Source: Lewinellaceae bacterium (lineage in GTDB: Bacteria > Bacteroidota > Bacteroidia > Chitinophagales > Saprospiraceae). Taken from it: 50,087 nucleotides of DNA. The position numbers and the translations under genes were made by a program. The stretch covers positions 1-50,087 of the forward strand of contig JACJXV010000029.1 in the NCBI GenBank assembly GCA_020636445.1, given 5' to 3'. A model generated the notes under the pieces. It ran no database searches. It saw only the letters and a program-made list of their open reading frames with translations, and had not been told where the DNA came from. Shown piece after piece: positions 44,201 through 50,087 of this stretch (the first letter of the stretch is position 1; every line of letters begins with the position of its first letter).

Positions 44201-45459
44201 CGGTTAGGCGCATCCATTAACCCATCCGTCTCGTCGTAGATATACCAATTATTGCCAGACCGGTGGACCACCCGGCCCTTCACCTCAATGAACCACTGTT
44301 CATTCGGGCCCAGATCGCATTGATAATTCAGGTTCCTATACGTTACCCAGCGATCCGCCGAGAAGTCTAAGCGATAGATTTTGGATTTATCCCCGCCAAT
44401 CCAGATACTATTGTGATGACTGGCACTGAGTAATAAGCGATTAGCTGGAATTTTGAAGGCGGGCGACCGATACATTTCCCACTTCCCCATTTTATAGGTG
44501 TACAACCGTCCCAGGGCACCAACCCAAATAGCACCATCCTCTGTCTGGACAATATCTGTTGTATATTCATCGCCGCCGAAATAATCACTTAATTCGACAT
44601 ATTGCCAGCCCTGACCATTGTATTGGTGGATACCGATATTGGTAGACCGGTTGATAAACCAGATTGCTTTTCCTGCCGTAACCAACATCTTTTGGGTCTC
44701 GCCAAACGGCCGGCTGGTGGTGGGCACAATTTCCCTGAAGTCTGCAATCTGGCCGGCTTTGACGGCTTGGGGAGAAAATTCGATGACCCGACTATACCCC
44801 TCCAGCGTAACACTAAACCACAGTTTCCCGGGAGCTACTTCCAAAACATCCGAAATATCGGTGAAATTACCGTTTTCAAGGATCCCAGGGGGCAGCAATA
44901 CCCAATGCTGGGGTGTGATTAGCCCGGCTAATGATTCCCGGTTAACGGCTGAAGTGAAACAACGTACCAGCTGCCCATCCTCAATTTCCAAAACGCCATA
45001 TTGTGTACAAATCATCAGGTTGCCATTCCTGAGCTCCCTGACCTGAAAATAAGAAAGAGACAGTGCATCGTCCCAGCGCAATGTTTCCGTCCAGGTATTT
45101 GACCGATAGGTATTCACTCCCCGGGACGTAATCGCATAAATCACATTATTTTTTCCGGCAAATAATTGTTCTACCGGGGTTCCGGCATTGACGGTTCCTT
45201 CATTGTACTTTTTCCATTGATATCCATCGTATTCTATTACGCCTTCATTCCCGCCAATCCAAACGCGTCCTTGCGCATCTTCAACAAAACAACGAACGCC
45301 TTTTCCCTCTAATTCCGGAAAATGACGCCAGCGCCAACTCTCCGACAACGGATTGACTACCTCCGGGGTATACGGTTGTACCCCAAAGGCTATCGTTCCC
45401 ATTAATAAGAACCCTAAACCCAAAACTAACCGAATACTTACACGCATACCCTCTTTCAT
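41227..45459 (-). CDS. Hybrid two-component system regulator (HTCS)
   Basis: 1410 residues in one chain. After a signal peptide (LVLGLGFLLMGTIAFG) comes a large periplasmic sensor of two propellers built from repeats like IWIGGNEGVIEYDGYQWK and IWVGALGRLYTYKMGKWE, then a Y_Y_Y domain. A membrane helix lies at about 785-806 (WFISLVLAFLAVIAIF), followed by a coiled coil. The HisKA His is in FFTNISHELRTPL (about 893). The ATPase domain shows LLSNAFKHTP, DTGEGIS and GIGLAYIKEL. The receiver Asp is in LSDVMMPGMDG (about 1200), and the chain ends with an AraC-type helix-turn-helix pair (about 1320-1405). HTCS proteins bind a specific oligosaccharide in the periplasm and activate their locus; oligogalacturonides are likely here. 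It is divergent from GH28 across a 255-bp gap. Confidence 0.95.
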   Translation of the reverse strand: MKEGMRVSIRLVLGLGFLLMGTIAFGVQPYTPEVVNPLSESWRWRHFPELEGKGVRCFVEDAQGRVWIGGNEGVIEYDGYQWKKYNEGTVNAGTPVEQLFAGKNNVIYAITSRGVNTYRSNTWTETLRWDDALSLSYFQVRELRNGNLMICTQYGVLEIEDGQLVRCFTSAVNRESLAGLITPQHWVLLPPGILENGNFTDISDVLEVAPGKLWFSVTLEGYSRVIEFSPQAVKAGQIADFREIVPTTSRPFGETQKMLVTAGKAIWFINRSTNIGIHQYNGQGWQYVELSDYFGGDEYTTDIVQTEDGAIWVGALGRLYTYKMGKWEMYRSPAFKIPANRLLLSASHHNSIWIGGDKSKIYRLDFSADRWVTYRNLNYQCDLGPNEQWFIEVKGRVVHRSGNNWYIYDETDGLMDAPNRIITTSKGQLWAAGSHQGVAATALFRNGRWERQLHPQLSWGIDYRAVFEARDGSLWFGGGVDFSRERGQLGGVLQLQNPLGETFLWVHHKYHENGLLQSNAYGIGQSPDGAIWIGGGSLYYFDGNAWQRPVEDLLRQYVNIVQSTDKLLLVGSRYYGVFFFDGKKWQHYDTESGLASNTLISIHGTEDGQIWAATENDICRFDGISWVNNVFPSEMNLNLEGGAVTTSSDGAVWVNKSSREWNRRGFSHSKTPVDIYQHFVTYRYFPDQQPPETTIDLFTAEVSSIGNTLVSWTGEDYLGDTPDSRLYYSYRLNNGEWSPFTTETHHTFLNLASGKYVLEVRARDLDLNIDPTPAVVEFRVLPPVWKQGWFISLVLAFLAVIAIFEYRVIKRNQLLERLNKSLFSLNEELRNKNQQVVEQQGQILEQNQALEKSYHSLEEQNHEIQEQANQLAAMVKQVEELSRSKLNFFTNISHELRTPLTLILGPLEQLQHTSLSLAETKRLLDVVERNALRLLKLINQLLELRRIETSTLSLNLYQSNLGHFLEEVTSLFDNLARERHIHLDYRNDCPNTLVAFDADKIEKILINLLSNAFKHTPAGGQIMVSLSKGVTDELVIAVQDTGEGISEEELQHIFERYYSAADDPMSSGIGLAYIKELIALHHCRIDVRSRQGEGTTFFVYLPMDLDKGYPAELRPVDPKSFSTRHLEIQRLLESPPKKDVEAESQPDLSNAPQVLVVDDNREVLEFLEGMLSQKYRVFTASSGADALQIAKVQHLDLVLSDVMMPGMDGLTFCSHLKEDFATSHIPVILLTAKNMEEHQIEGFLTGADDYITKPFNPELLVIRMENLLNQRQKLRLKFSRDFALQPKEVQLTDPDEELLQRLVEIMEEHISDADFNVNKMCQMVHLSHMHFIRKVKQLTGKKPIDLLKSYRLKRAKDLLRQQKTNIAEVAYLVGYDLPNSFSRAFKKEFGYSPTEYVEGLEQSSTSPSVN

Positions 45460-45618
45460 AAAACACTAAAGCATAATCAGTATAAAACATGGAATATACC
45501 TGAACAGACACCTCCACAAGGTAAAATATTTCAGGTCAACCAATTAAAATTACAAAAATCAGGAGAAACGTGGGTATGCCTGAATTTTCAATGCCTTCCA
45601 ATTTGTCCGATTCATGAA

Positions 45619-45685
45619 ATGTGAATTAGCGCACGCTAATTGTGAAATTCTGCATGGTCAGGCTTATGTGTCCTGCTTACCTTAG
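45619..45685 (+). promoter_or_regulatory. Candidate HTCS operator and promoter of the GH28 gene
   Basis: The 37-bp element at 45619-45655 begins ATGTGAATT and ends ATTGTGAAATTCTGCAT, matching the element before susC in both halves and in length. Its middle is a palindrome, AATTAGCG CA CGCTAATT (45624-45641), not shared with susC. TACCTTAG (45678-45685) is a 7-of-8 match to the -7 consensus, starting 23 bp after the element. The rest of the 255-bp gap to the HTCS gene shows nothing else recognisable. Confidence 0.6.
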
Positions 45686-45714
45686 CCAGACATTTTTGAC
45701 CAAAACGCCCAATT

Positions 45715-47118
45715 ATGCGAGTACTTATTTTTTGGTTTGGCCTGCTTTCACTGGCGGCCTGTTCCAGTACCCAACAAGGATCTGTTGCTAATCCCTGGGA
45801 CCAGGTACCTGGTATTCTCCAACAAATCAAGGCCCCTGTTTTTCCGGATCGCGATTTCGCCATAACCACTTATGGAGCTACTGCCGACAGTCTGTCGGAT
45901 GCACTTCCCGCCATCAAAGCCGCTATTGCTGCCTGTAACGAAGCGGGCGGAGGGCGCGTTGTGGTTCCCCCGGGTACTTACCTGGTCAATGGGCCCATTC
46001 ACCTGCTGAGTAACGTCAATCTGTTTATTTCCGAAGGAGCCACAGTGAAATTCAGCACGGAAGCCAAAGACTACCCCTTGGTCTTTACCCGTTGGGAGGG
46101 TATGGAGTGCATGAACTATTCGCCACTCATCTATGCATTTGAACAAGAAAACATTGCCCTTACCGGGGCCGGAACGCTGGATGGCCAGGCAAGTAATGCC
46201 AACTGGTGGCGTTGGAACGGTAATAAAAGGTATGGCTGGGAAGAAGGTATGCCCAGTCAACGGGATTCCCTGAACAGGCCCAATTTATCTCGCTTAAATA
46301 CCGCCGAAGTTCCCGCCACACAACGGATTTTTGGCGATGGGCACTATCTGCGCCCTAATTTCGTGCAGTTTTACCGCTGCTCAAATATCCTGATTGAAGA
46401 TGTAACCCTCCGCAATAGTCCCATGTGGATATTGCATCCCGTACTTAGCGAGAACATCACCATCCAGGGTGTTAAAGTAATCAGCCATGGCCCGAATAGT
46501 GATGGATGTGACCCCGAAGCCTGCAAAAATGTGCTGATTCGCAACTGTTTCTTTGACACCGGCGATGACTGCATTGCGCTCAAATCAGGCCGCAACCAGG
46601 ATGGGCGCAATATCGGCCGGGCAATTGAAAATGTCATTATTCAGGATTGTATTATGAAAGATGGTCACGGCGGTGTCGTGATCGGGAGTGAGGTATCAGG
46701 CGGGGCCCGCAATATTTTTGCCGAAAACTGTCAAATGGATAGCCCCAACCTCGACCGCGCCATTCGCATCAAAACCAACAAAGCGAGGGGGGGCGTACTC
46801 GAAAAAATGTACTTCCGAAACATAACGGTAGGCGAAGTCAAAGAAGCCGTAGTACGAATTAACATGTTGTATACCCACGATGGCGAACCTGATATTCATA
46901 TTCCGGTCATTAAGGATATTCTCATAGAAAACGTAACTTCTGCCAAAAGTAAATTGGGGATTATGATCGATGGGTATGACGAGGGCCATACTGTGCAGGA
47001 TGTCACCATTCGCAATTGCCAATTTAATGGCGTCGCCAACGGCAATGCCATTAAACATGCAACGAACCTGAAACTGGACAACGTCCGAATCAACGGTCAG
47101 GATGCCAATGCCAACTAG
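45715..47118 (+). CDS. GH28 polygalacturonase, lipoprotein
   Basis: 467 residues. The leader ends LLSLAAC (lipobox). All GH28 signatures are present: NSDGCDPE (first Asp), DTGDDCIALKSG (the paired catalytic Asp residues), DGHGGVVIGSE (active-site His) and AIRIKTNK (substrate-binding Arg/Lys). It hydrolyses alpha-1,4 galacturonosyl bonds; in Bacteroidota such lipoproteins are often exo-acting on oligomers. It has its own promoter-like region with the putative HTCS element and lies opposite to the regulator gene. Saturated galacturonate from this enzyme would feed UxaC downstream. Confidence 0.93.
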   Translation: MRVLIFWFGLLSLAACSSTQQGSVANPWDQVPGILQQIKAPVFPDRDFAITTYGATADSLSDALPAIKAAIAACNEAGGGRVVVPPGTYLVNGPIHLLSNVNLFISEGATVKFSTEAKDYPLVFTRWEGMECMNYSPLIYAFEQENIALTGAGTLDGQASNANWWRWNGNKRYGWEEGMPSQRDSLNRPNLSRLNTAEVPATQRIFGDGHYLRPNFVQFYRCSNILIEDVTLRNSPMWILHPVLSENITIQGVKVISHGPNSDGCDPEACKNVLIRNCFFDTGDDCIALKSGRNQDGRNIGRAIENVIIQDCIMKDGHGGVVIGSEVSGGARNIFAENCQMDSPNLDRAIRIKTNKARGGVLEKMYFRNITVGEVKEAVVRINMLYTHDGEPDIHIPVIKDILIENVTSAKSKLGIMIDGYDEGHTVQDVTIRNCQFNGVANGNAIKHATNLKLDNVRINGQDANAN

Positions 47119-47627
47119 TGCTTCGTCAAGTTTGACAATAAAGGGTAGTAATGGTGAAGGGTGAAGGGTGAAGAGTGAAGGGTGAAGCGACCCGCCTACG
47201 CAAAGCTTGTCCGCCTATGGCGGGCTTCGACGGGTGAAAACAGCTTTATCCTGGGCATCTAGCCCCTCGTAAAGCCCCGTTAATACCATGGCGTAGATAA
47301 GTCCTCTTATAGCTCGCTTGCAGCCTAATCACCATTCACAAAAATCACCTTTGAAGATAAGATTCTTATCATTCTTGGCAATCCAATATGTCTTTTCATG
47401 TATTATGCAAAAGGAAATAGAACGATCAAGCTGTATGTTTCACTATCTAAACAACCAAATTATACGATTTCCTCCCTAAGATTAGACTTTTACACCGACG
47501 CAGTTCCCTAAGTTTAACCCTTGCCAATATTCAGATTTCGTAACCAATTAGGTCCCCCTTTTGCAAAGGAGAAAAATATTATCTTTTATCAAAATAGTTA
47601 TGCTGAATCTTGTTAACCCTTATCGTA
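47119..47627. other. Spacer with GTGAAGG heptamer repeat and hairpin element
   Basis: GTGAAGG is repeated five times in 7-bp phase at 47154-47188 (copies 3 and 5 end in A and C). It runs directly into a GC-rich foldable piece (about 47189-47236) in which CCGCC and GGCGGG words can pair (ACCCGCCTACGC, CTATGGCGGGCT). The remaining 390 bp to uxaC is AT-rich with no coding sequence I can support; AAAGGAGAAA at 47567-47576 lies too far from the start codon at 47628 to be its ribosome binding site. Confidence 0.6.
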
Positions 47628-49025
47628 ATGATGATCAAACCTTTTTTGAACGAAAACTTTCTACTCGAAAATAATATCGCCGAACGGCTGTTCCACGAAT
47701 ACGCACGTGATCTGCCCATCATTGACTACCACTGCCACCTGCCCCCACAGGAAATTGCAGCTGATCATCAGTTCGCTAACCTGACGCAAATCTGGCTCCA
47801 GGGCGACCATTACAAATGGCGGGCCATGCGGACACTGGGCGTCAATGAGCAGTTTATTACGGGTACGGCCGACGACTATACCAAATTCGAACACTGGGCA
47901 GCAACTGTGCCTTACACGCTCCGCAATCCGCTCTTCCACTGGACCCACCTGGAACTGCAGCGCTATTTTGGCATCACGGATTTATTAAAACCCGACAGTG
48001 CTCAACGCATCTACCAAACGGCATCGGAGAAGCTGCAAACCCCTGAGTATTCCGTACAAAACCTGTTGCGTAAAATGCGGGTGGAGGTAGTCTGCACTAC
48101 CGACGACCCGACGGATTCCCTGGAATATCACCAGCAGCTTACCGGCCTTGACATTAAAATCCGCCCCGCTTTCCGCCCCGACAAGGCCATCCTGATTGAA
48201 CAGGATAGTTTTCCCGGCTACCTGGAAAAACTGGGTGCCGTAACCGGTATCGAAATTAATTCGTTTGCCAATCTATGGGAAGCCTTACGCCAGCGGGCCG
48301 ATTTCTTTCACCAGCAGGGGTGCCGGCTTTCCGACCATGGATTGGAACAAGTTCGGGCGGTGCCCTTCACCGATGAGCAAGCCAATGCCGTACTCCAAAA
48401 GCACTTGCGGGGACTAGCCCTTACGGCCGAAGAAATTGCAGTATATCATTCCGCTATGCTATTCCACCTCGGACAGCTTTACCATGAAAAAGGCTGGGTT
48501 CAGCAATTTCACCTGGGCGCCCTGCGCAACAACAATACCCGCATGATGCAAACGCTGGGGCCGGATACAGGCTTCGACAGTATCGGCGATTTTGACCAGG
48601 CCAGCAGCCTCGCCCGCTTCCTCAATCGCCTCGACACCCAAAACACCCTGGCTAAAACCATCCTCTACAACCTCAACCCACGTGACAATGAAGTTATGGC
48701 TACCATGATTGGCAACTTCAACGATGGGTCTAGCAAAGGTAAAATGCAATTCGGATCGGCCTGGTGGTTCCTCGACCAGCTGGATGGCATGGAGAAACAA
48801 CTCAACGCGCTGTCGAATATGGGGCTGCTGAGCTGCTTCATCGGTATGCTGACCGACAGCCGCAGCTTCATGTCTTTTCCACGGCATGAATATTTTCGGC
48901 GGCTGCTTTGTAATCTTTTTGGGCGTGAAGTCCATCAAGGTATGCTCCCTAATGATCCCGCCTGGTTGGGCAAAATCGTCCAGGACATTTGCTATTTTAA
49001 TGCCCGGGATTACTTCTCTTTCTAA
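47628..49025 (+). CDS. uxaC: Uronate isomerase
   Basis: 465 residues from ATG at 47628 (MMIKPFLNENFLLENNIAER); a TTG 18 bp earlier is less likely because family members begin with M-KPFL-ENFLL. Converts D-galacturonate to D-tagaturonate and D-glucuronate to D-fructuronate in the cytoplasm. The amidohydrolase-fold metal motif is DYHCHLPPQEI; further family text includes VVCTTDDPTDSLEYH, FHLGALRNNNTRMM and FIGMLTDSRSFMSFPRHEYF. It is close to the normal length of about 470. The kinase gene follows after 41 bp, so the two are probably cotranscribed. The dehydrogenase and dehydratase steps between them are not in the window. Confidence 0.95.
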   Translation: MMIKPFLNENFLLENNIAERLFHEYARDLPIIDYHCHLPPQEIAADHQFANLTQIWLQGDHYKWRAMRTLGVNEQFITGTADDYTKFEHWAATVPYTLRNPLFHWTHLELQRYFGITDLLKPDSAQRIYQTASEKLQTPEYSVQNLLRKMRVEVVCTTDDPTDSLEYHQQLTGLDIKIRPAFRPDKAILIEQDSFPGYLEKLGAVTGIEINSFANLWEALRQRADFFHQQGCRLSDHGLEQVRAVPFTDEQANAVLQKHLRGLALTAEEIAVYHSAMLFHLGQLYHEKGWVQQFHLGALRNNNTRMMQTLGPDTGFDSIGDFDQASSLARFLNRLDTQNTLAKTILYNLNPRDNEVMATMIGNFNDGSSKGKMQFGSAWWFLDQLDGMEKQLNALSNMGLLSCFIGMLTDSRSFMSFPRHEYFRRLLCNLFGREVHQGMLPNDPAWLGKIVQDICYFNARDYFSF

Positions 49026-49066
49026 ATATCCAACGCAACCTATACAACCTGAACTTATTAACGCTT

Positions 49067-50087
49067 ATGAAAAAGGTAGTTACTTTTGGTGAAATCATGT
49101 TACGCCTGACCCCTCCAGGGTATCAGCGCTTCTCTCAGGCAGCTCATTTCGATGTCGTTTATGGCGGCGGCGAAAGCAACGTAGCCGTCTCGCTGGCAAA
49201 CTACGGGATCCCCGTAGAATTTGTCAGTCGCATCCCGAAAAACGACATTGGCGAATGTGCCCTGATGGAAATGCGCAAGCGGGGCGTTGGCGTGAACCAC
49301 GTCGCTCGTGGCGGTGAGCGCCTGGGTATCTATTTCCTGGAAATGGGGGCCATTAGCCGCGCCAGCAAAGTGGTTTACGATCGCGCCCATTCGGGGATGG
49401 CTACTATCCAGCCCGGGATGATTGACTGGGAGACTGTTCTGGCTGATGCAGGTTGGTTCCACTGGACGGGGATTACCCCTGCCCTATCTCAAGGTACTGC
49501 CGATGCCTGCCTGGAGGCTATCCAGGTGGCCAACCGGTTAGGCGTACCCGTTTCAACAGATTTAAATTATCGTAAAAATCTTTGGCAATACGGAAAAAAG
49601 CCAAGTGAGGTTATGCCCGCGCTGGTCGCCGGTTGCGACGTCATCCTGGGTAATGAAGAAGATGCTGAGAAGCATTTTGACATCCACCCAGAGGGTGTGG
49701 ATGTAACCCAGGGGCATTCGGTGGATGCGCAGGCCTACCAATCGGTTTGCAGCCAGCTGATGACCCGGTTCCCGCGCTGTAAAAAGGTGATTATTACCTT
49801 ACGGGGCTCTATCAGTGCCTCGCACAACACCTGGGCCGGGGTCCTTTACGACGGAAAGACCTTATTCGAATCACCTACTTACGATATCACCCATATCGTC
49901 GACCGGGTCGGTGGCGGGGATAGTTTCATGGGAGGCCTTATTTACGGGCTGTTGACCTATGGTGACGACAACCAAAAGGCCTTGAATTTTGCCGTGGCCG
50001 CCTCCTGCTTGAAGCACACTATTTACGGTGATGCTAACCTGGTAACCGTTTCTGAAGTAGAAAAATTAATGTCGGGCGACGCCAGTG
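49067..50087 (+). CDS. kdgK: 2-dehydro-3-deoxygluconokinase (PfkB family), C-terminus cut by window end
   Basis: 340 codons visible, no stop before the window ends. The start MKKVVTFGEIMLRLTPPGYQ is typical of KdgK. PfkB motifs are GGGESNVAVSLANYG near the N-terminus and DRVGGGDSFMGGLIYG near the C-terminus, with the catalytic Asp in GGGD. It phosphorylates 2-keto-3-deoxygluconate to KDPG in the cytoplasm, the shared step for galacturonate and for unsaturated uronates from the lyases. Nearly full length (the family has about 335-350 residues). The related sugar kinases of the family cannot be wholly excluded, but position after uxaC favours KdgK. Confidence 0.88.
   Translation, partial: MKKVVTFGEIMLRLTPPGYQRFSQAAHFDVVYGGGESNVAVSLANYGIPVEFVSRIPKNDIGECALMEMRKRGVGVNHVARGGERLGIYFLEMGAISRASKVVYDRAHSGMATIQPGMIDWETVLADAGWFHWTGITPALSQGTADACLEAIQVANRLGVPVSTDLNYRKNLWQYGKKPSEVMPALVAGCDVILGNEEDAEKHFDIHPEGVDVTQGHSVDAQAYQSVCSQLMTRFPRCKKVIITLRGSISASHNTWAGVLYDGKTLFESPTYDITHIVDRVGGGDSFMGGLIYGLLTYGDDNQKALNFAVAASCLKHTIYGDANLVTVSEVEKLMSGDAS

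Noticed and set aside
1..50087. tRNA, rRNA or known riboswitches
   Set aside because: None was recognised by eye in the gaps on either strand; a covariance-model search could still find one.

Overview
The window comes from a member of the Bacteroidota. The evidence is a SusC/SusD pair, a hybrid two-component system (HTCS) regulator, a type IX secretion C-terminal domain, lipoprotein signals of Bacteroidota type, a HYC_CC_PP-type small protein in a metal-efflux operon, and promoter boxes fitting the Bacteroidota -7 consensus TAnnTTTG. A Saprospiria-like host is a guess only.

Layout. 1-9 kb is a mosaic of single genes: the end of a SMUG2-type uracil-DNA glycosylase, an S1/P1 nuclease fused to an NTF2-like domain, a Fic-domain protein flanked by two diverged copies of the 3' end of that nuclease gene, a YVTN-propeller/phosphoesterase lipoprotein, a frameshifted unknown gene and a sulfatase. 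9.0-9.8 kb is a repeat-rich spacer with heptanucleotide tandem repeats. 9.8-17.3 kb is a copper/silver-type RND efflux operon (HYC_CC_PP protein, CusA-like pump, CusC-like outer membrane protein, CusB-like adaptor with a DUF3347 tail), closed by a 14-bp-stem hairpin. 17.3-19.3 kb is mnmE on the minus strand, with about 188 extra codons in frame that encode a DUF559 endonuclease-like domain between G4 and G5 of the GTPase domain. 19.4-28.2 kb holds a DinB-family protein, a GH2 beta-mannosidase, two serine hydrolases, a HEPN/MNT pair and a LytS/LytR-type two-component system. From about 22.03 to 26.87 kb every gene on both strands is full of frameshifts, with boundaries inside two genes. This looks like poor consensus sequence rather than decay.

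28.3-50.1 kb is a pectin/homogalacturonan utilisation locus. A secreted PL1 lyase (type IX secretion domain), a surface PL1 lipoprotein and a GH28 lipoprotein cut the polymer. SusC/SusD and a DUF4957/DUF5123-like lipoprotein bind and import it. GH105 removes unsaturated ends, and an esterase probably removes acetyl or other ester groups. UxaC and a KdgK-like kinase (cut by the window end) feed the uronates into central metabolism. A 1410-residue HTCS is the likely regulator.

Main observations: the DUF559 insertion in MnmE; a 37-bp bipartite element shared by the susC and GH28 promoters, with its downstream half also before the first PL1 gene, making a candidate HTCS operator; the paralogue remnant and direct repeats around the Fic gene; and two indel-dense tracts that should be re-sequenced before their genes are called pseudogenes. 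All assignments rest on reading motifs by eye; no database search was run.
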